From Phocoenobacter atlanticus (lineage in GTDB: Bacteria > Pseudomonadota > Gammaproteobacteria > Enterobacterales > Pasteurellaceae), in NCBI RefSeq assembly GCF_030764225.1, contig NZ_JASAXH010000011.1: a stretch of DNA of 64,000 nt. One strand, given 5' to 3'. Of this stretch, positions 42,491 through 50,908 are shown piece after piece. Numbering within the stretch: the first letter of the stretch is position 1; every line of letters begins with the position of its first letter. Both the position numbers and the translations under genes were made by a program. Below the pieces are notes generated by a model that saw only the letters and a list, made by a program, of their open reading frames with translations, did no database searches and had not been told where the DNA came from.

Positions 42491-42561
42491 CGTAACGTCA
42501 AGGCACCCTTGACGAATAAATACATAATAATTAAATTGAACAGGGCATACCCTATTCCTAC
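42491..42561. repeat. shortened 150-bp-type repeat
   Basis: CGTAACGTCAAGGCACCCTT with GACGAATAAATAC, then ACAGGGCATACCCT, reproduces both palindromes of the 150-bp unit (15541; 17477) but with the middle section mostly lost. It fills the gap between the convergent rluA and era genes and may act as a shared terminator. Confidence 0.75.
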
Positions 42562-43466
42562 TGTTCGATGTAACCTAAACTGCGTAATGCTCGTTCATCA
42601 TCTGCCCAGCCTGCTTTCACTTTAACCCAAAGTTCTAAATAGACTTTAGCATCGAATAAACGTTCCATATCGTGACGAGCTTCTGTACCCACTGTTTTAA
42701 TTCGGCTTCCACCATTTCCAATGACCATTTTTTTCTGACCATCACGTTCCACTAAAATTAAACCGTTGATTTCATAAATACCACGTTCATTAATATTAAA
42801 TTTTTCAATCTCTACAGTCACTGAATAAGGTAATTCTTCACCTAAAAAACGCATTAATTTTTCACGGATAATTTCTGATGCCATAAAACGTTGTGAGCGG
42901 TCTGTGACGTATTCTTCTGGAAAATGATGAATACCCTCACGTAATGATTTTCTAACAATACTTTTTAACGCATTAACATTTTTTCCACGTTCTGCTGAAA
43001 TAGGTAAAATGTCTTTAAAATCAAATTTTTGAGAAAGTTCTGTAATATGAGGAAGTAAAATTTCTTTATCTTTAATATTATCTACTTTATTTATCGCCAA
43101 TACCACTGGAGCTTTCGTCGCACGAAGTTTATTTAATACCATTTCATCATCATCATTCCATTTTGTGCCTTCAACCACGAAAATGACTAAATCCACATCA
43201 CTAATTGCACTACTTGCGGCTTTGTTCATTAAACGGTTAATAGCACGTTTCTCTTCAATATGAAGCCCTGGTGTATCAACATAAACAGCTTGATACTGTT
43301 CTTCTGTATGAATACCTAAAATACGATGACGAGTCGTTTGTGCCTTACGAGAGGTAATAGAGACTTTTTGCCCTAAAATCTTGTTTAAAAGGGTGGATTT
43401 ACCTACATTTGGTCGTCCTACAATAGCAATAAATCCACAATATGTTTTTGTTTGAGTTTCTGTCAT
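42558..43466 (-). CDS. era: GTPase Era
   Basis: Era is an essential GTPase that binds 16S rRNA during 30S assembly. G motifs are GRPNVGKS (17-24), DTPGLH and NKVD, followed by a C-terminal KH domain with GRDGQKKMVIGNGGSRIKTVGTEA-type sequence. Length 302 matches E. coli (301). It is the last gene of the lepB-rnc-era operon and starts 20 bases after rnc. Confidence 0.97.
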   Translation of the reverse strand: MTETQTKTYCGFIAIVGRPNVGKSTLLNKILGQKVSITSRKAQTTRHRILGIHTEEQYQAVYVDTPGLHIEEKRAINRLMNKAASSAISDVDLVIFVVEGTKWNDDDEMVLNKLRATKAPVVLAINKVDNIKDKEILLPHITELSQKFDFKDILPISAERGKNVNALKSIVRKSLREGIHHFPEEYVTDRSQRFMASEIIREKLMRFLGEELPYSVTVEIEKFNINERGIYEINGLILVERDGQKKMVIGNGGSRIKTVGTEARHDMERLFDAKVYLELWVKVKAGWADDERALRSLGYIEQ

Positions 43467-43486
43467 TTTATTTCTTCTATAAATAA

Positions 43487-44167
43487 TTATTTTTTTAATT
43501 TTAGCATTTCAATTACTTGATTTGCTGCATTTTGTTCCGCTTTACGGCGACTTGTTCCAGTACCAATAAATTCTTGATCTAAATTTTGAATTTTACAGAG
43601 CACTTTAAACGTTTGATTATGTGCCTGCCCTTTAATATCAAAAACTTCATAACTTGGTAGTGATAATTTTCTACCTTGTAAATATTCTTGTAAACGTGTT
43701 TTTGGATCTTTTTGTGCATCTCCTGGTGAAATTTCATCGAGTAATGCACTGTACCAATCCCATACTCGTTCAACAACTTTATCCATATTCTTTTCAGAAT
43801 CAAGAAAAATGGCAGCAATAATCGCCTCCACACAGTCTGATAAAATAGAGTCTCGACGAGCCCCCCCACTTTTCAACTCACCTGATCCTAATTTTAGGTA
43901 TTCCCCTAAATTAAACTTACGGGCAATAATGGCTAAGGTTTTTTCACGCACCAAGGTGGCTCGCATTCGGCTCAATTCTCCTTCTTGAGATTGAGGGAAT
44001 TTATTATATAACGCATAGCCAATCGCAAAATTTAAAATTGAATCACCTAAAAATTCTAAGCGTTCATTATTTTTAGCACCTGCACTTCTATGTGTTAGAG
44101 CTTGTTTCAAATTGTCAATATTTTCAAATTGATAACCTAACTGCTTTTGTAATTGTTCTAATTTCAT
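43487..44167 (-). CDS. rnc: ribonuclease III Rnc
   Basis: RNase III cuts double-stranded RNA, processing rRNA precursors and some mRNAs. The signature ERLEFLGDSILNF is at residues 35-47, a second acidic site is in DCVEAIIAAIFLD, and a double-stranded RNA-binding domain fills the C-terminus (DPKTRLQEYLQ, SRRKAEQNAANQVIEML). Length 226 equals E. coli. It lies 29 bases after lepB and 20 before era; RNase III self-cleavage of this operon leader is known in E. coli. Confidence 0.97.
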   Translation of the reverse strand: MKLEQLQKQLGYQFENIDNLKQALTHRSAGAKNNERLEFLGDSILNFAIGYALYNKFPQSQEGELSRMRATLVREKTLAIIARKFNLGEYLKLGSGELKSGGARRDSILSDCVEAIIAAIFLDSEKNMDKVVERVWDWYSALLDEISPGDAQKDPKTRLQEYLQGRKLSLPSYEVFDIKGQAHNQTFKVLCKIQNLDQEFIGTGTSRRKAEQNAANQVIEMLKLKK

Positions 44168-44196
44168 TTTACCTTTATGTCTTCCTATAATAAGGG

Positions 44197-45165
44197 TTAT
44201 TTAATTTTAGTGAAAAATCTGTTCCATCTTAATCCCGTTGGGTATTTATCTTGTTTTTTGTCTAAACTTAGCCAAATAAATACCGCTTTACCCACTATAT
44301 TTTTTTCTGGTACAAAACCCCAAAAGCGACTATCTTGACTATTATCACGATTGTCTCCCATCACAAAATAATGCCCTTGTGGTACTTTCCATTCACCATC
44401 TGCCATCCCCTCTTGTTTAAAATAATAAGGTTCATAATTAAATGCTTGTGGGTTATTTAAAATTTGATGAGTTATGTCTCCCTGCTCTGTTCTTTCAAGT
44501 TGCATAGTGCCATAATAAAAGAACTCAGGATTTGGTGTTCCGCCACTATATTTAAATACGTGTTTTTCTTCCCCTGACTTTTTATCGTGAATAACAGTTA
44601 ATTGACGAGTCAAAGCATCAAACTTAACGGTGTCCCCACCTACTCCTACAACACGTTTAATATAATCAACATTTGGTTGTGGTGGTGCTTTAAATACAAT
44701 GATATCCCCACGCTTAGGATGTCCTGTTTCAATTAAAGTATTTTGCCAAATTGGATCTTTAATACCATAAGCAAATTTTTCAACTAAAAGAAAATCGCCT
44801 ACCCGCAAAGTTGGTTCCATTGAACCAGACGGAATTTGAAAAGGCTCAAAAATAAAAGAACGGAAAATAGTGACTATAGTTAAAACACCAAATAATGAGG
44901 CTAAAAATTCGCCTATCATTGATTTTGGTAAAATTGCCTGCTTTTGTTCTTCCGTTAAAGTTGTCCCTAATCGAGTTTCTTCTTGTGTAATTCTAGCTTG
45001 ACGGCGAGGGGATAAAATAAATGTGTAATAGCACCAAAAAGCACCACAAATCACCACTAATCCAACAAGTATAATTGATATTGTATTAGGAAGTTGCAAC
45101 GCATCTAACCCTAACCAAACTCCATATAAAACAACAAGAAAAACAATGAGAAAAAGGTTTTCCAT
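44197..45165 (-). CDS. lepB: signal peptidase I LepB
   Basis: LepB cleaves Sec signal peptides at the outer face of the inner membrane. There are membrane segments at about 3-20 and 29-50 plus a hydrophobic stretch at about 86-100; the nucleophile Ser115 is in FQIPSGSMEPTLRVGDF and the general base Lys170 in VDYIKRVVGVGGD; GHYFVMGDNRDNSQDSR is the box E motif. Length 322 matches E. coli (324). lepA, which precedes it in E. coli, is not adjacent here. Confidence 0.96.
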   Translation of the reverse strand: MENLFLIVFLVVLYGVWLGLDALQLPNTISIILVGLVVICGAFWCYYTFILSPRRQARITQEETRLGTTLTEEQKQAILPKSMIGEFLASLFGVLTIVTIFRSFIFEPFQIPSGSMEPTLRVGDFLLVEKFAYGIKDPIWQNTLIETGHPKRGDIIVFKAPPQPNVDYIKRVVGVGGDTVKFDALTRQLTVIHDKKSGEEKHVFKYSGGTPNPEFFYYGTMQLERTEQGDITHQILNNPQAFNYEPYYFKQEGMADGEWKVPQGHYFVMGDNRDNSQDSRFWGFVPEKNIVGKAVFIWLSLDKKQDKYPTGLRWNRFFTKIK

Positions 45166-45484
45166 TAAAAATAATCTCCTAAAATTTCAAGTGACGGCGA
45201 TTTTGTAAAAAATAAATAAAATCTTACCGCTATAACCGAACTATTGTACGTTATTTTTGACCTTAGAGAAACATTAGCGTTCATTTTATATTGTGCTAAT
45301 CTAAAAATAAGTATTATATAAATAACAAAATATCCTCTAATCTTCTCTATCAGATAGATATTATACTACGCTCTTTTCTGCAAATTTTTTATTTAATGTC
45401 ACCGCCTACCCTACTCATTTCTAGCCAATTTGTTTTTTTTAACGTAGAATAATGAATATTTTCAATTTTCAATAGGTTTTCTCT
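45166..45484. other. shared upstream region of lepB and ftsN
   Basis: 319 bases without a gene. It holds two uptake signals in reverse orientation (AAATCTTACCGCT at about 45221; TGTCACCGCC at about 45401, each with a TTTGTAAA or TTGCAAA box) and AT-rich promoter-like sequence for both divergent genes. I see no further structure. Confidence 0.5.
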
Positions 45485-46150
45485 GTGAAAAAACGTGATT
45501 ATATTCGCCCTCAAAAAAAAGTAGCTAATAATAAGAAAAATATTATTATCGCCTCAGTTGTTGTAATTCTACTTTTTGCAATCGCATTACTTTGGTTTTT
45601 AAAAGAAAAAGCACCAATACAACCTGTTATCCCTATAATATCTCAAAAATCAGAAAACATTCCATCATTGCCGAGTTATCCTGAAAAAAGTTATAGCTAT
45701 ATCAAAGAGTTACAAACTCACGAAATTTCAATTGATAATAGTGAAGCAGCATTAACTGAACAAGCTAAATTAAGTAAGGCTCAGCAGACTCTTTTAAAAG
45801 AGAGACAATTACTAGAAATAGAAAAGGAAGAAAAAAGAAATTCTACAGTTCAAAAGGTTCAACAGGCTCAAGCATTAGATAAGCTTATTTTAGAAAAGTC
45901 TCAGCCAAAAACACAGGATAAAAAAAATAAAATAGTGAAACAATTTGGTATTCAGTGTGGTGCATTTAAAAATAAAGCTCAAGCAGAAAATATGTATGCG
46001 AGACTTACTATGGCAGGATTTGAACCACAAATTACAACCAACTCTGGTTGGAATCGTGTAATTGTAGGACCTTTGGGTAATCGTGATGCAGCAAATAAAG
46101 CAATGAAAAAAGCGGGAAAAGTAGCAGATTGTTTGGTTATCGGAATGTAA
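45485..46150 (+). CDS. ftsN: cell division protein FtsN, SPOR domain
   Basis: FtsN is the late divisome activator. A short basic cytoplasmic tail is followed by one membrane helix (about 20-39, IIIASVVVILLFAIALLWFL), a periplasmic charged linker with helical Gln/Lys/Glu-rich stretches, and a C-terminal SPOR domain (about 148-221: FGIQCGAFKNKAQAENMYARL, NRVIVGPLGNRDAANKAM) that binds denuded glycan strands. The start codon is GTG. Sequence is weakly conserved outside the SPOR domain, so the assignment rests on layout and the N-terminal KKRDYIRPQKK-type start seen in this family. Confidence 0.82.
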   Translation: MKKRDYIRPQKKVANNKKNIIIASVVVILLFAIALLWFLKEKAPIQPVIPIISQKSENIPSLPSYPEKSYSYIKELQTHEISIDNSEAALTEQAKLSKAQQTLLKERQLLEIEKEEKRNSTVQKVQQAQALDKLILEKSQPKTQDKKNKIVKQFGIQCGAFKNKAQAENMYARLTMAGFEPQITTNSGWNRVIVGPLGNRDAANKAMKKAGKVADCLVIGM

Positions 46151-46167
46151 TATTATAGACTCATACA

Positions 46168-46202
46168 TAAACCCCATAATTTGTATTAAATTATGGGGTT
46201 TA
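46168..46202. terminator. bidirectional terminator between ftsN and nagB
   Basis: A 15-bp perfect stem (TAAACCCCATAATTT with its complement) with a 5-base loop stands between the two convergent genes. Confidence 0.88.
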
Positions 46203-46209
46203 ATCTTAT

Positions 46210-47004
46210 TTAATGTGCAACATTTTCTTCAAGTTGTTTAAAATATTTCACTGTTTTTACTTTAAGCTCTTGCGTTGCTGGTTCATCACAAACCACTACG
46301 GCTCTTCTATGCATCTGCAAGCTACTTACCGTCCATAAATGATTAATTGGTCCTTCAACACAAGCCTGTAGAGCTAAGGCTTTATTATAACCTGTTACAA
46401 GTAATAGAACCTCTTCAGCATCCAGCAAGGTATTTACCCCTATTGTTAATGCAAATTTAGGTACTTTGTTAATATCATCATCAAAAAAACGAGAATTTGC
46501 AATAAGGGTGTCTTCCGTTAATGTTTTAATTCGAGTATAGGATGAAAGTGAAGATGCAGGTTCATTAAAAGCAATATGACCATCAACCCCAACGCCTCCC
46601 ATAAAAAGATGAATTTTACCATAAGAACGAATTTTTTCTTCGTACTCTTGGCATTCTTTATCAACATCCTGTGCCATTCCATCTAGAATATGGACATTGT
46701 CAGGATTAATATCAATATGCTTGAAGAAGTTTTCAAACATAAAGTAGTGGTAACTTTGAGGATGCTCTTTTGGTAATCCCACATATTCATCCATATTAAA
46801 AGTCACCACATTTTTGAAACTCACTTTACCCGCTTGATAATATTCAATCAGTTTATTATAAGTTTTTAACGGTGTGCCTCCCGTTGGTAAACCTAATACA
46901 AATGGTTTTTCTGCTGTTGGATTAAATTGATTAATGCGATCAACAATATATTTTGCAGACCACTCGCTCACTTCTTCACTGGTTGTTAAGGGTATTAATC
47001 TCAT
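46210..47004 (-). CDS. nagB: glucosamine-6-phosphate deaminase NagB
   Basis: NagB converts glucosamine-6-P to fructose-6-P and ammonia, the last step of amino-sugar and sialic acid breakdown. The phosphate loop is GLPTGGTPLKTY, and the catalytic residues Asp72 (FNMDEYVGL), Asp141, His143 and Glu148 (GGVGVDGHIAFNEP) are all present. Length 264 is normal. It follows siaR by 20 bases, so the two form an operon. nagA, needed to make its substrate, is not in the window. Confidence 0.96.
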   Translation of the reverse strand: MRLIPLTTSEEVSEWSAKYIVDRINQFNPTAEKPFVLGLPTGGTPLKTYNKLIEYYQAGKVSFKNVVTFNMDEYVGLPKEHPQSYHYFMFENFFKHIDINPDNVHILDGMAQDVDKECQEYEEKIRSYGKIHLFMGGVGVDGHIAFNEPASSLSSYTRIKTLTEDTLIANSRFFDDDINKVPKFALTIGVNTLLDAEEVLLLVTGYNKALALQACVEGPINHLWTVSSLQMHRRAVVVCDEPATQELKVKTVKYFKQLEENVAH

Positions 47005-47024
47005 AATTTTTCCTTTTTAGTAAT

Positions 47025-47894
47025 TTATTTTATTTTAGTACGCTGTTTCAAAATAACATCTAATGTTTTTTGCTTATTCTTTGTGGCGTTTTTCTCATCT
47101 TCTTTCACAATTAACATATAGAGTAAATCTAATACAAATAATTGTGCAATTTTAGTCCGAAGAGAATCACCTTGCAACTGCCCCTGTTTATTTCCGTTAA
47201 TCAATACTAAATCTGAAACTTTAGTAATTGGAGAACGTAAATTATGCGTAAGAGCAACCGTTTTTGCACCATTTTCCTTAGCTATAGTAAGGGCTTGTAC
47301 AATTTCTTGCGAAAATCCAGAGTGACTAATACCAATAACCACATCTTTATCATTCATTAATGCTGCTTGCATATACATAAAATGATTATTTGTAATAGCA
47401 TCAACGGGAAGACCAATTCGCATAAATTTAGTTTTTGCGTCTTCTGCACTTAATCCTGAAGTCCCGACACCAAACAAAAAAATTCGTTTTGCTCTCTGTA
47501 ATACTTTTACTACTCTCTCTAATTCTTCAAAGTCTAAAAGATTAATTGTCTCTTCCGTCACTCGGTTAATATTATTTTGTAACTTCTTTGCAATTTCAAA
47601 ATAAGAATCTTTTGCACAAACATCTTCTTCAAAGATGATATTTTTTTCTTTAATTTTTGTTGCTAATTCAATAGCCAAAGCTAACTTAAAATCAGTAAAT
47701 CCTTTAAAACCTAAAGTTCGACAAAAACGAATAAAAGTAGCCTCGCCAATATTCAAAATATCAGCAATTTCAGATAACGAACATTGTGCTAACTGCTCTG
47801 GTGTATGTAGTAAAGTATCCGCTATACGTTTTTCTGTTTTTGTTAAACTGTTATATAGCGAACTAATAATATCCAAAATATTACTGCTAACCAT
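47025..47894 (-). CDS. siaR: RpiR-family regulator SiaR of sialic acid genes
   Basis: The N-terminal HTH_6 domain (TKTEKRIADTLLHTPEQLAQCSLSEIAD, GEATFIRFCRTLGFKGFTDFK) binds DNA; the SIS domain (about 130-260, IFLFGVGTSGLSAEDAKTKFMRIG, GISHSGFSQEIVQAL) senses a phosphosugar. In H. influenzae, SiaR with glucosamine-6-P and CRP controls the siaPT and nan operons. Here it is cotranscribed with nagB, 3 kb from those operons. A near-perfect CRP site stands about 110 bases before its ATG. Confidence 0.9.
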   Translation of the reverse strand: MVSSNILDIISSLYNSLTKTEKRIADTLLHTPEQLAQCSLSEIADILNIGEATFIRFCRTLGFKGFTDFKLALAIELATKIKEKNIIFEEDVCAKDSYFEIAKKLQNNINRVTEETINLLDFEELERVVKVLQRAKRIFLFGVGTSGLSAEDAKTKFMRIGLPVDAITNNHFMYMQAALMNDKDVVIGISHSGFSQEIVQALTIAKENGAKTVALTHNLRSPITKVSDLVLINGNKQGQLQGDSLRTKIAQLFVLDLLYMLIVKEDEKNATKNKQKTLDVILKQRTKIK

Positions 47895-48000
47895 TGATTT
47901 TTCTCTACAATTTTATACGAATGACGATTAAGATTAAATAATTTTTGAAGTGTTACTTATTTTATGGATAGTTGAAGTGGAGTCAATTAATCAAAAACAG

Positions 48001-48022
48001 AAGTGTGATCTAGATCACTTTT
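48001..48022 (-). promoter_or_regulatory. CRP site upstream of siaR-nagB
   Basis: AAGTGTGATCTAGATCACTTTT contains TGTGA-N6-TCACT and is symmetric across AAGTGATCTAGATCACTT apart from one inserted pair context. It is one of the closest matches to the cAMP-CRP consensus possible, 107-128 bases upstream of the siaR start. Confidence 0.8.
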
Positions 48023-48064
48023 ATTTGCAAAAAATGACTAAAATGTTACCGCTTAAAATACTAT

Positions 48065-48092
48065 TGTAGAGGCATAATACTATGCCTCTACA
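48065..48092 (-). repeat. 28-bp perfect hairpin after aspS
   Basis: TGTAGAGGCATA, ATAC loop, then the complementary arm. It belongs to the scattered hairpin family and lies 17 bases after the aspS stop, in terminator position but without a T-run. Confidence 0.7.
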
Positions 48093-48108
48093 AATTCCAA
48101 AGATAAAA

Positions 48109-49878
48109 CTACTCCTCTTTAGCTTTAACACGCACACCCAATTCCGCCAACGCTTGTGGATTTGCAAAGCTTGGTGCTTCGGTCATTAAACAAGACGCTG
48201 TGGTTGTTTTAGGGAATGCGATGACATCACGAATATTTTCTGTGCCTGTCAGTAGCATTGTTAAACGGTCTAAACCAAAAGCTAAACCTGCGTGTGGTGG
48301 TGTACCATATTTTAATGCTTCAAGTAAGAAACCAAATTTTTCTTTTTGATCTTGCTCTGAAAGACCTAACAGATTAAATACCGCTTGTTGCATTTCAGGT
48401 CTGAAAATACGCACTGAACCGCCGCCCACTTCGTAACCGTTGATTACCATATCATACGCGTTCGCTACCGCACCTTTTGGATCTTTCATCAACTCTTCTG
48501 CGGTTAAATCGCGTGGTGAAGTGAATGGGTGGTGCATTGCTGACCAGTTACCTTCATCATCTTTTTCAAACATTGGGAAGTCAATAACCCAAAGTGGTTT
48601 CCATTCGTCTAATTTGGTTAATTCTAAATCACGTCCTACTTTTAAGCGTAATGCCCCCATTGCGTCGGTCACAATATTTGCTTTATCTGCACCGAAGAAA
48701 ATGATATCGCCATTTTGTGCATTGGTTCTTTCAAGTAAGCCTTTAACCACGTCTTCATTTAAGAATTTAGCGACTGGACTTTGTAAACCTTCAAGTCCTG
48801 CTGCAACGTCATTGACTTTTGCCCACGCTAAGCCTTTTGCACCATAAATGCCGACAAATTTAGTGTAATCATCAATATTTTTACGGGTTAAGCTCGCCCC
48901 ATTTGGTACACGAAGTACGGCTACTCGTCCATCTTCATCGTTCGCAGGACCGCTAAATACTTTGAAATCAACGTCTTTCACTAAATCCGCTACGTCCACT
49001 AATTCTAATGGGTTACGTAAATCTGGTTTATCTGAACCGTAACGACGCATTGCTTCTTCAAAAGTCATAATTGGGAAATCACCAAGATCCACATTTAAAC
49101 GATCTAACCATAAGCCACGAATCATTTTTTCCATCACTGCACGCACTTCTTCGGCAGTCATAAAGCTGGTTTCCACATCGATTTGGGTAAATTCAGGCTG
49201 ACGATCCGCTCGTAAATCTTCATCACGGAAACATTTTACGATTTGGTAATAACGGTCAAACCCCGACATCATCAACAACTGTTTGAATAGCTGTGGCGAT
49301 TGTGGAAGGGCGTAGAATTTACCGTTATGCACACGGCTTGGTACTAAATAATCTCTCGCACCTTCAGGGGTTGCTTTAGTTAGCATTGGGGTTTCAATAT
49401 CTAAGAAACCGTTGTCATCCATAAAACGACGTACAAAGCTGGTAATTTTAGCACGTGCTTTGAAACGCTCAGCGATTTCAGGACGACGTAAATCTAAATA
49501 ACGGAATTTTAAACGCTGTTCTTCACTGTTGTTTTGGTTAAAATCTAACGGTAAATTAGCTGCATTGTTATAGACTTCTAACTCTTTGACTAAAACTTCG
49601 ATTTCGCCCGTTGCCATTTCTTTATTGATTTGACTTTCATCACGAGCAATCACATCGCCTTGAATTTTCACACAAGCTTCGTTACGTAAACTTGACGCTT
49701 GTTTGAAAAGTGCTTCATTTTCTTTATCAAAAAATACTTGCACAATACCTTCTCGGTCACGAATTTGTACAAAAATAAATTGCCCTAAGTTGCGTACACG
49801 ATGTACCCAACCACTTAAAGTTACACTTTGCCCAACGTGGCTGGCATTTAATTGCCCACAATAATGAGAACGCATCAT
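48109..49878 (-). CDS. aspS: aspartyl-tRNA synthetase AspS
   Basis: AspS charges tRNA-Asp. It is the bacterial class II type with N-terminal OB fold (SGWVHRVRNLGQFIFVQIRDREGIVQV), motif 2 (YQIVKCFRDEDLRADRQPEFTQIDVE), a large GAD insertion domain and motif 3 (HAGLAFGLDRLTMLLTG). Length 589 matches E. coli (590). It separates siaR-nagB from the rest of the sialic acid genes. Its upstream region carries a USS. Confidence 0.97.
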   Translation of the reverse strand: MMRSHYCGQLNASHVGQSVTLSGWVHRVRNLGQFIFVQIRDREGIVQVFFDKENEALFKQASSLRNEACVKIQGDVIARDESQINKEMATGEIEVLVKELEVYNNAANLPLDFNQNNSEEQRLKFRYLDLRRPEIAERFKARAKITSFVRRFMDDNGFLDIETPMLTKATPEGARDYLVPSRVHNGKFYALPQSPQLFKQLLMMSGFDRYYQIVKCFRDEDLRADRQPEFTQIDVETSFMTAEEVRAVMEKMIRGLWLDRLNVDLGDFPIMTFEEAMRRYGSDKPDLRNPLELVDVADLVKDVDFKVFSGPANDEDGRVAVLRVPNGASLTRKNIDDYTKFVGIYGAKGLAWAKVNDVAAGLEGLQSPVAKFLNEDVVKGLLERTNAQNGDIIFFGADKANIVTDAMGALRLKVGRDLELTKLDEWKPLWVIDFPMFEKDDEGNWSAMHHPFTSPRDLTAEELMKDPKGAVANAYDMVINGYEVGGGSVRIFRPEMQQAVFNLLGLSEQDQKEKFGFLLEALKYGTPPHAGLAFGLDRLTMLLTGTENIRDVIAFPKTTTASCLMTEAPSFANPQALAELGVRVKAKEE

Positions 49879-50247
49879 AAAAATTATTCCTTTTAAATTA
49901 AAAATTAAGTCAGATAACTAAGTTATATAGTTATGATTATAACGGAAAAGCGGTAAGATTTAAGGGAAAATTTGCAAATTTATAGGGATTTTAATGAATT
50001 TTTTATTTTAACTAGAATTAGTTATACTGCCATTTTGTAAAAAAGTCTGTTTTTATAAAAAACCAACGATTTAAATTGTAGCGACAAAGCATCCTTTGTC
50101 GAATAAATACATCGTTTTGTAGTTTATTAAAATTTTTTCATCAATGTATGCATTAACGCTACATTTTGGGAATATTTTAAATATATAGCTAAAGTAAATC
50201 TTATGTCATAATATTTTATAGTCTATTTGTTCATACGGAGATTTTTT
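49879..50247. other. intergenic region between aspS and a small-protein gene
   Basis: 369 bases without a gene. It holds a USS (AAAGCGGTAAGATTT with AAAATTTGCAAATT, about 49948-49980) and a short palindrome CGACAAAGCATCCTTTGTCG (50082-50101) followed by AATAAATAC, a diverged half of the 150-bp repeat unit. The rest is AT-rich promoter-like DNA. Confidence 0.6.
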
Positions 50248-50751
50248 ATGGATATTAAAAAGTTAATTATTCCTACGATCGCAGCATTAACTATCGGTTA
50301 TCTAAGTTACTATTACAGTAATTATTATAAACAAGATAAAGTTTCAGATATAGGAAATCAGATTATTGGGCAATGGGATTGTAATCTGCATATTGGAGCA
50401 AAAAATGGCAATGTAAAATTTCAATATAACTTTAAAGAAGATCATTCTTTTTCAAATATCATCTCTCTTGCTATATTTAGTAACCCAAATAAATATTATT
50501 CCATTAAGGTAACAGGTCATTTTCAAGCTGAAAAAGAAAATTTACGCTTAAATGAAGAAGCTTGTGAGGTTGTAAATCGTAGTACAGATACACAATATAC
50601 TCCATCTAATATAGAAGAAAAATTATCAGGCTGTGAAAACAATACTTCATCAGATAATGCAAGTGTATTTCCTGTGCTTTCTCTCAATGATACTGAAATG
50701 TCATTAAAAGCTACCCCAAAAGGAAGGTGGATTTGTGAGAAGATAAAATAA
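50248..50751 (+). CDS. small membrane-anchored protein of unknown function
   Basis: I do not recognise a family. The protein of 167 residues has a single N-terminal hydrophobic helix (LIIPTIAALTIGYLSYYYS) and a probable periplasmic domain with four Cys (WDCNLH, EEACEVV, LSGCENN, RWICEK), which could form two disulfides. It begins QIIGQWDCNL and ends SLKATPKGRWICE, a shape seen in small beta-sheet secreted domains that report on added terms such as IGxWxC. ATG 50248 is chosen because ACGGAG lies 7 bases before it. Inverted uptake signals follow it. Confidence 0.65.
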   Translation: MDIKKLIIPTIAALTIGYLSYYYSNYYKQDKVSDIGNQIIGQWDCNLHIGAKNGNVKFQYNFKEDHSFSNIISLAIFSNPNKYYSIKVTGHFQAEKENLRLNEEACEVVNRSTDTQYTPSNIEEKLSGCENNTSSDNASVFPVLSLNDTEMSLKATPKGRWICEKIK

Positions 50752-50785
50752 ACTTTATGACTCAAATGTAGATACTATTAAGAAA

Positions 50786-50849
50786 ACAAGCGGTAACATT
50801 TCAATAAAAATTGACAAATTGCAAAATTTTATAAAAATCTCACCGCTTA
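50786..50849. repeat. inverted pair of uptake signals
   Basis: ACAAGCGGTAACATTT reading right and AAAATCTCACCGCTTAA reading left, with two TTGCAAA-like boxes between them, make an imperfect dyad between convergent genes. It may help end transcription of the small-protein gene. Confidence 0.7.
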
Positions 50850-50857
50850 AATAAAAA

Positions 50858-50886
50858 AATGGTGACCAATTTAATCGATCACCATT
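50858..50886 (-). terminator. terminator after siaT
   Basis: An 8-bp stem (AATGGTGA with its complement) closes a 13-base loop and is followed on the minus strand by TTTTTTT, 23 bases after the siaT stop. Confidence 0.8.
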
Positions 50887-50908
50887 ATTGATTTTGTTAC
50901 TCGGAAAA

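Noticed and set aside
48440..48847. 135-codon plus-strand ORF antisense to aspS, and similar ORFs antisense to other genes
   Set aside because: They are shadows of conserved genes on the other strand with no independent signals.
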